Below are positions 37,134 to 46,554 of a stretch of DNA of 64,000 bases, in pieces. The notes beneath the pieces were generated by a model, which was not told the DNA's origin, ran no database searches, and saw nothing but the letters and a program-made list of their open reading frames with translations. Each line of letters starts with the position of its first letter. The first letter of the stretch is position 1. Made by a program: the position numbers and the translations under genes. The stretch is from GCA-001735895 sp964651385 (lineage in GTDB: Bacteria; Pseudomonadota; Gammaproteobacteria; GCA-001735895). Location: NCBI GenBank assembly GCA_964651385.1, contig CAZYYM010000004.1:1-64000 (forward strand). The letters run 5' to 3'.

Positions 37134-37907
37134 ATGTCGGTCAAGCAACACATATTCGAACAGCCTTTAAACGAACGAATTCGCAATTGTTTACGCGTCG
37201 AAACTTTAATGAATCGATTCCATTACTTTGTCGCGTTAAAAGGGAGTTGGAGTGGTTATTCGGCACTCCTTACCTTGCTCGAACTGACTGCTTTGTTGGA
37301 ACGCGGGGACCTAAAACAGGAGTTACTCAAAGAGCTGGAACGTCAACATAGTTCGCTAAAATTGCTGGCTTCGCACGAGGGTGTCGACACAGCAAAACTC
37401 GAGATATTGCTTAGCAAGCAGAAAAACGCTATTGATCGAGTATTAAAACTCGATGGAAAACTCGGAGAACATTTAAAACGAATAGACTTTTTACTTTCTA
37501 TCAAACAACGTACATCTATTCCAGGTGGTAACTGCGATTTCGATCAACCGGAGTTGCGTTTCTGGCTTAATCAAAGCCACCAGGATCGAGAGTCTGATCT
37601 GCGACGGTGGGCCGCTCCTTATATAGAAATAGAATCTGTCATCCATTTAATATTAAATACGATAAGAGACAGTGCTACACCACAACGAGTGATTGCTGAA
37701 AACGGTTTTTTCCACCAGGTATTAGACCCGGGACAGTACAACCAGTTGTTACGTATCGGTATTGCTAAAGATTTCAATATTTACCCCGAAATAAGTGCGG
37801 GAAAACATCGCTATTCAGTGCGATTTTTAAACCCTATTCCGATTGACTCGGCTCCCTCCCAGGTTAAAGAGGATGTTCCTTTTTTACTTTCGCGATGCTC
37901 GTTATAG
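37134..37907 (+). CDS. zapD: cell division protein ZapD
   Basis: ZapD (YacF) bundles FtsZ filaments at midcell. The 257 residues are helical with a beta domain. They start IFEQPLNERIRNCLRVETLM and include FLLSIKQRTSIPGGNCDFDQ, FWLNQ and NPRVIAENGFFH-like segments (here QRVIAENGFFHQ). The C-terminus extends beyond the usual end and overlaps mutT tail to tail by 44 bases. The small zinc protein yacG that normally follows is not present. Confidence 0.93.
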   Translation: MSVKQHIFEQPLNERIRNCLRVETLMNRFHYFVALKGSWSGYSALLTLLELTALLERGDLKQELLKELERQHSSLKLLASHEGVDTAKLEILLSKQKNAIDRVLKLDGKLGEHLKRIDFLLSIKQRTSIPGGNCDFDQPELRFWLNQSHQDRESDLRRWAAPYIEIESVIHLILNTIRDSATPQRVIAENGFFHQVLDPGQYNQLLRIGIAKDFNIYPEISAGKHRYSVRFLNPIPIDSAPSQVKEDVPFLLSRCSL

Positions 37908-38307
37908 CCTTTATTACAGGCTCATCTGCTTCTGGAAACCGATAATTTTTTAATTCACCAATTTTTATCCAACGCGTTTTCTGGCCTTCACGACCAGTAA
38001 TACTTCCATTGAAATTCAATACTTGCCAAACATCTAACAAAATTATTCGATCATGATATTCGTGTTCTATCTGCATAAACGGCCTTGAGTCCACAATCCG
38101 AATACCGACTTCTTCCAGCAGTTCGCGCTGTAGGGTCTGTTCTCTTGTTTCACCGGTTTCCTTTTTTCCACCGGGCAACTCCCAATAATGTGCCAGGTGT
38201 TTTCCCTGCTGTCGTTGAGAGATTAGGAGTGTATTTGCCTGATCGGGATGCCAGATAATAGCAGCAAGCACATGGATTATTTTATTGGCAGAGTGAAATT
38301 GCTCCAA
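37864..38307 (-). CDS. mutT: Nudix hydrolase, MutT-type 8-oxo-dGTP diphosphatase
   Basis: 147 residues with a full Nudix box at GGKKETGETREQTLQRELLE followed by EVGI. The preceding LLISQRQQGKHLAHYWELPG is the MutT substrate-side pattern. It sanitises oxidised nucleotides. The gene lies 12 bases downstream of argJ in the argJ-mutT arrangement common in this class. It overlaps the 3' end of the convergent zapD by 44 bases. Confidence 0.93.
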   Translation of the reverse strand: MEQFHSANKIIHVLAAIIWHPDQANTLLISQRQQGKHLAHYWELPGGKKETGETREQTLQRELLEEVGIRIVDSRPFMQIEHEYHDRIILLDVWQVLNFNGSITGREGQKTRWIKIGELKNYRFPEADEPVIKAITSIAKVKKEHPL

Positions 38308-38319
38308 TGACTTGCCCGA

Positions 38320-39531
38320 CTAACTACGATATTCAGCGTTAATTTTTACGTAGTCGTAGGATAAATCCGATGTCCAAAGCTTAAATGAATCCGGGCCTAG
38401 TCCCAATTCGATACGAATGTTGATTTCGTTTTTCGACATTTCTTGCTGCCCTTTCGCTTCTTCATAAGATTCGTCAGGTAATCCATTTTTTAGCAAGCAC
38501 GTGTTTCCGAGGTATAGATCGACAAGACGCACATCCAGTGTTCCAACTTTTGCCCGACCTATCGCTGCTAGTATACGCCCCCAGTTTGGATCTGAAGCAA
38601 ACAGGGCTGTTTTAACGAGAGGCGAATGCGCTACCGTATAGGCCACTTCTCTGGCGTCGGCAGTAGATTCTGCGCCATTAACCGCAATCTCAACAAATTT
38701 GGTTGCGCCTTCCGCATCTCTAATAATCGACTGCGCCAGGTGTTGAAATACATCAAATAAGGCCTTTTTAAAAATCTCCTGGGTAGCCGAAATTATCGCG
38801 CCACTCTGTCCCGTTGCTATTAACACGCAGGCGTCGTTAGTTGATGTATCACCATCGACGGTAATTGCATTGAAAGAACAATCTACTGCATCCCGAAGTA
38901 AAACCTCCAACTCAGCCTGATCGATTACCGCGTCGGTAGCTACATAAGCCAGCATGGTGGCCATATCGGGTTTGATCATGCCAGAGCCTTTTGCAATACC
39001 GGAGATAGTAATTTGCTTATTGTCCACCTCAATCGTTCGACTGATCGCTTTGGGCAAGGTATCGGTTGTCATTATGCCCCGTGCTGCTTCCATCCAGCCA
39101 TTGGCATCTAACCGATGATGTAACTCCGGTATCGCCTGCTGAATTTTACCAATGGGTAATGGTGCAGCAATGACACCGGTGGAAAACGGTAAAACAGCCG
39201 TTTCAAGTAGGCCGGAGACTTTTGCAACAATCTGGCAACTTTGAACAGCGTTTCGATATCCGCTGTCTCCAGTGCCAGCGTTAGCATTACCTGAATTGAT
39301 GAGCAGATAACGAGGCTTGTTGTTTTCATTTAGATGTTCTCTGGCAACTTCGATAGGTGCTGCACAAAATTTATTGGTGGTGAAAACGGCAGCCAGGTTA
39401 CTGTTCTCTGCAATCTCAATCAATACCAGGTCTTTGATATCTGGATCAGACTTTATTCCACTATGAATTGCGGAGAGGCGAATCCCATCGACGATTAACA
39501 ATGATTTCGGACTACCAAGCCCCACAGCCAC
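38320..39531 (-). CDS. argJ: bifunctional ornithine acetyltransferase / N-acetylglutamate synthase
   Basis: Recycles the acetyl group from N-acetylornithine to glutamate. The 403-residue precursor self-cleaves between Ala191 and the nucleophile Thr192 in GSGMIKPDMATMLAYV. Other signatures are INSGNANAGTG, STGVIAAPLP, MTTDTLPK and ASDPNWGRILAAIG. The start is GTG at 39531 with AGGAG about nine bases upstream. ArgA (24866) is also encoded, so whether ArgJ is mono- or bifunctional is unclear. Second gene after secA in the leftward run. Confidence 0.95.
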   Translation of the reverse strand: MAVGLGSPKSLLIVDGIRLSAIHSGIKSDPDIKDLVLIEIAENSNLAAVFTTNKFCAAPIEVAREHLNENNKPRYLLINSGNANAGTGDSGYRNAVQSCQIVAKVSGLLETAVLPFSTGVIAAPLPIGKIQQAIPELHHRLDANGWMEAARGIMTTDTLPKAISRTIEVDNKQITISGIAKGSGMIKPDMATMLAYVATDAVIDQAELEVLLRDAVDCSFNAITVDGDTSTNDACVLIATGQSGAIISATQEIFKKALFDVFQHLAQSIIRDAEGATKFVEIAVNGAESTADAREVAYTVAHSPLVKTALFASDPNWGRILAAIGRAKVGTLDVRLVDLYLGNTCLLKNGLPDESYEEAKGQQEMSKNEINIRIELGLGPDSFKLWTSDLSYDYVKINAEYRS

Positions 39532-39551
39532 AGTCTCAGACTCCTATCCCG

Positions 39552-42251
39552 TTAAGTTAATTTGCCATGACATTGTTTGAATTTTTTACCCGAGCCACAC
39601 CAACAGGGTTCGTTACGTCCGACTTTTTTCTCTTTTCGAACATATGGCTGTTGCTGAGCCTCTTCCTGCCTATCTTCTGCTTCAAGCGGACTTTCTGCTG
39701 ACGCATGTTCCATTTTCATCGACTGGTTATCAGCATGTCTTTGTTCCAAAGCTTCAACTTCAGACTCGCTTCGAATCTGAACGCGCGTCAAGGCCTGAAT
39801 GGCTTCATATTTGATGCCTTCGAGCATATTCGTAAACATTTCAAATGACTCGCGTTTGTATTCCTGTACCGGATTTTTTTGAGCATAGCCACGCAAACCG
39901 ATACCCTGTCGTAAATAGTCCATTGCTGCCAAATGCTCCTTCCAGTGTCGGTCTAGTATCATCAGCATCAGTTCTTTTTCGTAGCGACTGATTAATTCCT
40001 CGCCCAGAATTTCAACCTTTTCCTGGTAAGAAGACACAAAGCTGTCTATGACTTTTTCCAACAGTGTTTCGTCGTTTAACTGATCATCTTCATCAAGCCA
40101 TTTTCTGACAGGCAGTTCAAGGCCGAATTCGTTAACCAGCGCCTGTTCCAGTTCTTCTAACTGCCACTGTTCTTCGATACTATTTTGTGGTAAATGAGAA
40201 CGGAAAAGTGTTTCCACCACATCAAGACGCATATTCTTGATAGCCTCAGAAATAGTCTCCGAGTGCAGTAAATCATCCCGCTGTTGATAAATGACTTTAC
40301 GTTGATCATTGGCAACATCATCGTATTCCAATAGTTGCTTACGAATATCGAAGTTATGGGCTTCAACTTTACGTTGTGCATTTTCAATTGCCTTACTAAC
40401 CCAGGGATGTTCGATAGCCTCACCTTCTTCCATGCCGAGTTTTTGCATCAATCCTGCAACCCGATCAGAAGCAAAAATACGCATCAAACTATCCTCCATA
40501 GACAGATAAAACCGCGTCGATCCCGGATCACCCTGTCGACCTGAACGTCCTCGTAACTGATTATCGATACGCCGCGATTCGTGCCGTTCAGTACCGATAA
40601 TGTGAAGTCCGCCTGCACTTATTACCTGGTCGTGACGTTGTTGCCAATCACTTTTTATCTGCTCACGACTATCCAGCTGCGCTTCGTCTATTTCGTTTAG
40701 ATGTGCTTCGATATTTCCACCGAGCACAATATCAGTTCCCCGACCCGCCATATTGGTTGCGATAGTTACGGTACCGGCAATACCGGCATCGGCAATGATA
40801 GTGGCTTCGCGCTCATGCTGTTTTGCATTCAATATCTGATGCTTAATTTTCTGTTTGTCCAACAATCCCGACAAAAGCTCCGAAGTTTCAACCGAGGTGG
40901 TACCCACCAAAACCGGTTGTCGTCGCTTAACGCAATCTTGAATATCTTCGATAATGGCTTCGAATTTTTCGCGTACCGTCAGATATATCAGGTCACCCAT
41001 ATCATCGCGAATCATCGGTTGATTAGTCGGCACAACGACTACTTCGAGACCATAGATCTGTTGAAACTCAAAAGCTTCAGTATCCGCCGTACCGGTCATC
41101 CCGGAGAGCTTATTGTAAAGACGGAAATAGTTTTGAAAAGTAATCGAAGCAATGGTTTGGTTTTCGTGTTGTATGCTGACCCCTTCCTTGGCTTCGATTG
41201 CCTGGTGCAAACCCTCGGACCAGCGCCGACCCGGCATAGTACGCCCGGTAAATTCATCGACTATGACGATTTGCCCGTCCTGCACTATATAATCGACATC
41301 GTGCGTATAAATAGAATGGGCACGTAGCGCGGCGTTGAGGTGGTGTACCAGAGCGATATTGGATGCATCGTAAAGACTTTCACCTTCAGTTAATAAACCG
41401 ATTTCGAGTAGCAAATTTTCGGCGGTATCATGCCCCTGTTCGGTAAGAAATGCCTGCTTGGATTTTTCATCGATTGTGAAATCACCCGGCCCGTCTTCAC
41501 CTTCTACTTTTGTGAGTTTCGGAATGACCTGGTTAATACGCGTGTACAAATCGGAACTGTCACTGGCCTGGCCGGAAATAATCAACGGGGTTCTCGCCTC
41601 ATCGATCAATATCGAGTCGACTTCATCGACAATTGCGAAATTGAGTTGGCGCTGAACGCGTTCTTCGAGTGTGAAACTCAGGTTATCGTGCATATAATCA
41701 AAGCCAAACTGGTTATTAGTACCATAAGTAATATCGGCTTTATATGCTTCGCGCTTGGCATCATAATCCAAGGTACTCAGTACCACGCCAACGCTTAGAC
41801 CGAGGAAGTTATACAACTGCCCCATCCACGCTGCATCCCGCTCAGCAAGGTAATCGTTAACCGTTACAATATGTACACCTTGTCCGCTTATAGCATTTAA
41901 GTACGCCGCCAGCGTAGCGACCAGTGTTTTACCTTCACCGGTACGCATTTCGGTAATTTGGTTATTGTTTAAGATCATCGCGCCAATCAGCTGCACGTCA
42001 TAGTGGCGCATGTTCAAGACACGGACCGACGCTTCACGACATACCGCAAATGCTTCATTGAGTAATTGTTCCAGCGTTTCGCCAGCACCGAATCGTTGTT
42101 TGAATTCGTTCGTTTTCTGACTGAGTTGGTCGTCGCTTAAAGATTGCAATGACGTTTCTAACTGGTTTATTCTGGCAACTCGTTGAGTAAATTTTTTAAC
42201 AATTCGATCGTTACGACTACCGAATATTTTACGTGTAATTTTTGACAACAT
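39552..42251 (-). CDS. secA: preprotein translocase ATPase SecA
   Basis: 899 residues, full length. Walker A region MRTGEGKTLVATLAAYL, DEVDSILIDEARTPLIISG (Walker B), the polypeptide cross-linking domain, GMTGTADTEAFEFQQIYGL, ATNMAGRGTDIVLGGN, GRSGRQGDPGSTRFYLS and a C-terminal zinc motif CWCGSGKKFKQCHG that binds SecB. It drives Sec protein export together with SecYEG. A poorly conserved acidic linker precedes the zinc tail. It stands 21 bases before argJ. Confidence 0.98.
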   Translation of the reverse strand: MLSKITRKIFGSRNDRIVKKFTQRVARINQLETSLQSLSDDQLSQKTNEFKQRFGAGETLEQLLNEAFAVCREASVRVLNMRHYDVQLIGAMILNNNQITEMRTGEGKTLVATLAAYLNAISGQGVHIVTVNDYLAERDAAWMGQLYNFLGLSVGVVLSTLDYDAKREAYKADITYGTNNQFGFDYMHDNLSFTLEERVQRQLNFAIVDEVDSILIDEARTPLIISGQASDSSDLYTRINQVIPKLTKVEGEDGPGDFTIDEKSKQAFLTEQGHDTAENLLLEIGLLTEGESLYDASNIALVHHLNAALRAHSIYTHDVDYIVQDGQIVIVDEFTGRTMPGRRWSEGLHQAIEAKEGVSIQHENQTIASITFQNYFRLYNKLSGMTGTADTEAFEFQQIYGLEVVVVPTNQPMIRDDMGDLIYLTVREKFEAIIEDIQDCVKRRQPVLVGTTSVETSELLSGLLDKQKIKHQILNAKQHEREATIIADAGIAGTVTIATNMAGRGTDIVLGGNIEAHLNEIDEAQLDSREQIKSDWQQRHDQVISAGGLHIIGTERHESRRIDNQLRGRSGRQGDPGSTRFYLSMEDSLMRIFASDRVAGLMQKLGMEEGEAIEHPWVSKAIENAQRKVEAHNFDIRKQLLEYDDVANDQRKVIYQQRDDLLHSETISEAIKNMRLDVVETLFRSHLPQNSIEEQWQLEELEQALVNEFGLELPVRKWLDEDDQLNDETLLEKVIDSFVSSYQEKVEILGEELISRYEKELMLMILDRHWKEHLAAMDYLRQGIGLRGYAQKNPVQEYKRESFEMFTNMLEGIKYEAIQALTRVQIRSESEVEALEQRHADNQSMKMEHASAESPLEAEDRQEEAQQQPYVRKEKKVGRNEPCWCGSGKKFKQCHGKLT

Positions 42252-42346
42252 CAGACGACGACCGGGTATACAGATCAGGATTTAAGAGAAGTGAGGCCTG
42301 CTTGTGAAAATGCAAGCTTGAACAATAGTTATATAAGTTAATTCGA

Positions 42347-43261
42347 TCAATTTGAAGCGTTTATGAATTTCATTGGGTTTATCTGTCGGCCATTTTTCAA
42401 AACTTCAAAATGTACATGAGGTCCCGTGGAACGACCTGACGATCCAATCTCTGCTATCTGAAAGCCTTTTTCAACAGTATCTCCAACAGATACCAATAGC
42501 TTTGAATTGTGTGCATATCGTGTCGTGTAACCATTGCCATGAGCAATATCGATCACCCGTCCGTAACCATACCGTTTACCGGCATAGGTCACCACACCTT
42601 TTGCAACGGCAATGACTTCACCACCCATTTTGCCAGCGAAGTCGATACCTTTATGCATTTCCTTGCGCCCGGATAACGGGTGGGTGCGCATACCGTAATA
42701 CGAAGACAACCAGCCTTTTGTTATTGGTCGACCCCTGGGTTCAACTTCCTTTTGAAGGTTTTCGTTCATCACCAGGTTTTCCAATATTTGTAACTGGTTT
42801 TCTCTATTTTCGAGCTCAAGGCCTAATTGCTCAATTGCTTTTGTCAAGTCCAAAGGCAGAGCGGCTTTTAACGAAACTGTTTCCGGGCCACCGAGAGCCG
42901 GAGTACTATCGAAATCAAATTCACCCTTATCGATACTGGCCATATTGATAAGTTTACGGCCCAGGGCATCCAGTCGCATTACATGGGCCTGTAAAAGACC
43001 TAGCCGGGACGACAATGCATCTACATTTGCATCGGACTCCTGCCGGATGTGTTGCAGGTGAACCTGTTGCTGGTGCAATTGCTGTTGCCATTTTTCTACC
43101 AGTAACTGGTCGTTTGTGCCTGAGTTAAGATGAAAACCCCAATAAGCCGAACCTGCAGAAATTCCGCCCACCATCAATATCAAAACAATCAGGTGCAGCG
43201 GCTTTCGCAGACTGAGGCTACACAATTGACCTTTATTTGACGATAAAAACAGAATATTCAC
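42347..43261 (-). CDS. M23 family metallopeptidase
   Basis: 304 residues. An uncleaved signal-anchor helix (about 20-45) is followed by a coiled coil (about 60-100) and a LytM/M23 domain (about 175-300). The zinc ligands are His-Asp in MHKGIDFAGK and the HxH in STGPHVHFEV, so the active site is intact. It is periplasmic and probably cuts peptidoglycan cross-links. The position between lpxC and secA is conserved in many gammaproteobacteria. It lies nine bases from lpxC. Confidence 0.92.
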   Translation of the reverse strand: MNILFLSSNKGQLCSLSLRKPLHLIVLILMVGGISAGSAYWGFHLNSGTNDQLLVEKWQQQLHQQQVHLQHIRQESDANVDALSSRLGLLQAHVMRLDALGRKLINMASIDKGEFDFDSTPALGGPETVSLKAALPLDLTKAIEQLGLELENRENQLQILENLVMNENLQKEVEPRGRPITKGWLSSYYGMRTHPLSGRKEMHKGIDFAGKMGGEVIAVAKGVVTYAGKRYGYGRVIDIAHGNGYTTRYAHNSKLLVSVGDTVEKGFQIAEIGSSGRSTGPHVHFEVLKNGRQINPMKFINASN

Positions 43262-43270
43262 ATCAAAAAC

Positions 43271-44188
43271 CTATATAGCCTCGGCCTCCACGGGTTGAGC
43301 ATAAGATATTGGCGCAGTTGCCGCATCATCAAAGGTAACTTCTTCCCACGCCTCTTCATCGGTCAATAAAGCCAGTAATAAACGATTATTTAAAGCATGT
43401 CCGGATTTATAGCCAGAAAACGCACCGATCAAACTGTGACCCAGCAAATAAAGATCACCAATAGAATCGAGAATTTTATGCTTTACGAATTCATTATCGT
43501 AACGTAGTCCATCTTCGTTAAGGACTCGATAATCATCTAGAACAATCGCATTGTCCTGACTTCCACCCAGCGCGAGGTTATTAGAACGCAGATATTCGAT
43601 ATCTTTTTGAAACCCAAAGGTACGAGCACGGCTCACTTCCTTAACAAAAGAGGTGGTCGAAAAGTTGATATCACAAACCTGCTTTTGACGGGTAAAAAGC
43701 GGGTGATCAAAATCAATCTCAAAGCTCACTTTAAAACCATTGAATGGTGTAAATTCAACCCATTTATCACCATCTTCGACTCTGATCGGCTTTTTAATAC
43801 GGATAAACTTCTTCGCACTATTTTGCTCGACAATACCGGCGGACTGAATTAAAAAAACGAAGGGTCCGGCACTCCCATCCATGATTGGTACTTCGTCTGC
43901 ACTCAAATCAATATAGGCATTATCGATACCCAGACCCGCGATTGCCGAAAGCAAATGCTCGACAGTGGAAATCCGAATATCATTTTCGGTCAGGGTGGTA
44001 GAAAGATTGGTATCGCCGACATTTTCTGGTCGGGCAAGAATTTCAATGGGTTGGTCTAAATCAATTCGACGGAAACGAATACCGGAATCAACTTGCGCCG
44101 GGCGTAGAGTCAAATAGACTTTTTTCCCTGTATGCAATCCAACACCCATGGCTCGGATAACATTCTTCAACGTACGCTGTTTGATCAA
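43271..44188 (-). CDS. lpxC: UDP-3-O-acyl-N-acetylglucosamine deacetylase
   Basis: Committed step of lipid A synthesis. It has 305 residues, the standard length. The zinc and catalytic residues are His78 in VEHLLSAIAGLG, MDGSAGPFVFLI, the His in FVKHKILDSIGDLYLLG and GHALNNRLL. It is the first gene of the lpxC-M23-secA-argJ-mutT run. The dcw genes ftsA-ftsZ that usually precede lpxC are absent; a PilZ-motAB unit sits upstream instead, 195 bases away. Confidence 0.97.
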   Translation of the reverse strand: MIKQRTLKNVIRAMGVGLHTGKKVYLTLRPAQVDSGIRFRRIDLDQPIEILARPENVGDTNLSTTLTENDIRISTVEHLLSAIAGLGIDNAYIDLSADEVPIMDGSAGPFVFLIQSAGIVEQNSAKKFIRIKKPIRVEDGDKWVEFTPFNGFKVSFEIDFDHPLFTRQKQVCDINFSTTSFVKEVSRARTFGFQKDIEYLRSNNLALGGSQDNAIVLDDYRVLNEDGLRYDNEFVKHKILDSIGDLYLLGHSLIGAFSGYKSGHALNNRLLLALLTDEEAWEEVTFDDAATAPISYAQPVEAEAI

Positions 44189-44383
44189 GGTCTTAATCCT
44201 GATAAATAAAATTTAATAGTAAGGGTATCTGGCAATTTTTGAAATTTGTTACTTGCCAACACGTAATAGTCGCTGATTCATAGTCAAAAATCAATCCAAA
44301 TACTCGGTTAAGTACATTAAATTACTGAATTAACAGTAAGTTTTCGGTTCAATAAACCCATAGTCCAGATTCAGAATAATATT

Positions 44384-44833
44384 TCACCGGGCTTGATTCT
44401 GGCGAATTTTATTCTTTTGCAGTTCTAGTATATACGAATGTAGCAAATTTTCGGCCTCATGGTGGATATTTACAAAGCTACATCGGCATAAATCCCTTTG
44501 CATCATCACTACTTCCAACTCAACCGGAAATATACGATCCTTACTGGGTAGCCGAACCATCGCAGTAAATTTCGAGCCGACCGGGAAATTTCTCGTACGA
44601 ATACAAACGCCGGTTCCGCTGATATTAAGCGCATGGTAGGAACTACCTTGAATTGTCAGGATAATCGGCTTTGTTTTATCCGGCGTAATTCGGAAAGCAG
44701 ACCGATTGTCATCGAACTTCGAATCGACTTTCAGATCAACTTTCTTATTCTTTTTCCAGAACAAACTCAACTCTCCGGTTTCTGGCCCGATTTTCCGGGG
44801 TTGAATTGTCGACCAACGGGAGAAAATCGGCAT
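44384..44833 (-). CDS. PilZ-domain c-di-GMP-binding protein
   Basis: 149 residues as drawn. The PilZ domain (about 40-140) has both ligand motifs: RxxxR (Arg44 and Arg48 in RSAFR) and NxSxxG (Asn70-Gly75 in NISGTG). It therefore probably binds c-di-GMP. The true start is unsure. The ATG at 44833 lies 88 bases inside motB in another frame; TTG codons at 44770 or 44764 would overlap by only about 20 bases. The overlap means translational coupling to motB, so a role in c-di-GMP control of the flagellar stator is likely (inference). Confidence 0.85.
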   Translation of the reverse strand: MPIFSRWSTIQPRKIGPETGELSLFWKKNKKVDLKVDSKFDDNRSAFRITPDKTKPIILTIQGSSYHALNISGTGVCIRTRNFPVGSKFTAMVRLPSKDRIFPVELEVVMMQRDLCRCSFVNIHHEAENLLHSYILELQKNKIRQNQAR

Positions 44834-45494
44834 ACCCTGTAGCTGTCATGCGCTCAGGATCAACACCCTGTCGAATAAAATATCGTAACACTGTAGTTGC
44901 CCGAATAGCAGAAAGCTCCCAGTTCGATGGAAATTGTTCGGTATCGATATCACGATCGTCGGTATGACCACGAATCGCGATTCGATAATCAGCATACTCC
45001 CGGAACATGTGGCTGAGATTGGCAAATATCACCAATGCTTCGTCCTTCAGGTCTGCTTTACCAGTAGAAAACAAATATCGACCATCGATTTGGATATTGA
45101 TCTGATCACCACTAACCGCCAATTCGACACTTTCCGATAAATCGCTACTCTCAATCATACTTTTAAGTTCTTTAACGATGATCGGCTCCATCAAATCAAT
45201 GACCTGATTACTCGGATTCAGACCAAGCATGTCCTCGACTACTTTTAGTGGCTCAGGATCCCGACCAGAACGTCGCGCATAATCAATAACACTCACCTGA
45301 TTGCCATCACCATCGAGCACTTCTACCGATGAGACAAGATTTCGATAGGCTTCGTCTTCAAATTTGGACAAGGTATAAAGCAATATAAAAAACACCAGAA
45401 TTAATGTCATCATATCGGCAAAGGTAACAATCCAGGCATTACCCTGCTCATCCGTTTCAAACATTTCAGTCATACTATTGATATTAGAGGACAT
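44745..45494 (-). CDS. motB: flagellar stator protein MotB/PomB
   Basis: 249 residues: one membrane helix with the ion-binding Asp27 in WIVTFADMMTLILVFFILL, a plug region, and an OmpA-like peptidoglycan-binding domain (about 125-249; IRGHTDDRDI, WELSAIRATTVLRYFI, NRRVEFVLE). With MotA it converts ion flow to torque. The MotY-like protein at 5203 suggests a sodium motor. The ATG follows the motA stop by one base. Confidence 0.94.
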   Translation of the reverse strand: MSSNINSMTEMFETDEQGNAWIVTFADMMTLILVFFILLYTLSKFEDEAYRNLVSSVEVLDGDGNQVSVIDYARRSGRDPEPLKVVEDMLGLNPSNQVIDLMEPIIVKELKSMIESSDLSESVELAVSGDQINIQIDGRYLFSTGKADLKDEALVIFANLSHMFREYADYRIAIRGHTDDRDIDTEQFPSNWELSAIRATTVLRYFIRQGVDPERMTATGYADFLPLVDNSTPENRARNRRVEFVLEKE

Positions 45495-45495
45495 T

Positions 45496-46269
45496 TCAGG
45501 TTCTATCTTTCAGTTTTTGCATCGGTTTGCGCTTCTTGGCCGGTACAAACGATGAAAGTTTTTCATAAACTGACAAAGGATTATTGTCCTGTAGAATACT
45601 GACAGCACCCTGAAAAATTATCTCAAAATTCATCACTTCTATCATCGTTCGAGACCGTAACTTGCCGGCTACTGGCAGGAAAATGACCGTTGCCAGCAAA
45701 CTTCCATAAAATGTGGTCAACAATGCAACCGCCATGGCAGGACCTAGATTTTCTGGAGTGGCCAGCAACGACAACATCTGGATTAAACCAATCAAAGTAC
45801 CCAACATACCGAATGATGGCGCGTAAATAGCCATTTTCTTGAAAACATCCTGAACAATAAAGTGTCGCATTTGCATAGACTCTATCTCCGTACGCATCGC
45901 TGAACGGAGTGTTTCTTCGTCAGCAGCGTCGGCGATTAAAGTGCAGACCCGCTTCAGAAAGGGTGAACCGGTTTTGACGTCCATAAGACTTAGCAGGCCT
46001 TTTCGACGACTGATAGTACCCAGCTTTATCATGGTATTAATTAGTTCCTGGGAATCCTGTTTTGGAGAGGAAAAAACAAAGTAGGCGCTTTTAAACGCGG
46101 TTAATACATCTTTAAACTGAAACGTCAGCAAAGTTGCAGCCATCGTGCCACCCAAAACAATCATAACGCCGGGAATATTCATAAAATTATGAACCTCGCC
46201 GCCAAGAATAATGGCAGACACAATTAATCCGACGCCCGAAATAATGCCAATTAATGAGGCAAGATCCAT
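45496..46269 (-). CDS. motA: flagellar stator protein MotA/PomA
   Basis: 257 residues with four membrane helices (about 5-25, 30-50, 150-172, 180-202). Key family phrases are NIPGVMIVLGGTMAATLLTF, FKKMAIYAPSFGMLGTLIGLI with the torque-linked prolines, and ATPENLGPAMAVALLTTFYG. It resembles PomA of sodium motors more than E. coli MotA by its short cytoplasmic loop. First gene of motA-motB-pilZ. Confidence 0.95.
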   Translation of the reverse strand: MDLASLIGIISGVGLIVSAIILGGEVHNFMNIPGVMIVLGGTMAATLLTFQFKDVLTAFKSAYFVFSSPKQDSQELINTMIKLGTISRRKGLLSLMDVKTGSPFLKRVCTLIADAADEETLRSAMRTEIESMQMRHFIVQDVFKKMAIYAPSFGMLGTLIGLIQMLSLLATPENLGPAMAVALLTTFYGSLLATVIFLPVAGKLRSRTMIEVMNFEIIFQGAVSILQDNNPLSVYEKLSSFVPAKKRKPMQKLKDRT

Positions 46270-46554
46270 AAACTTGTTATCCTGTTTAACTAATTTGAAT
46301 CACTTATCTGATGTATCGGCAATCCAGTTGCTTTCTTTATAGTCTATAAAATCTATATTTTTCACCCTTCTGATCAGATCAAGCACAATAGGGATACAGA
46401 ACTTGGATTGAAGGATTTACAATGCCCTACTGGAGGATCAAGTAATCTCAGCAGGATTTATGTTCGCCAGAACAAGCACAGCTAATCAGGAAGTGTTAAT
46501 CTCGCATTTCATTTCTGCTACCAGTAAATCAAAGAAACTGGATTAGGCACACTT

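Noticed and set aside
40701..41327. 208-codon frame opposite secA
   Set aside because: Shadow frame of the secA coding sequence.
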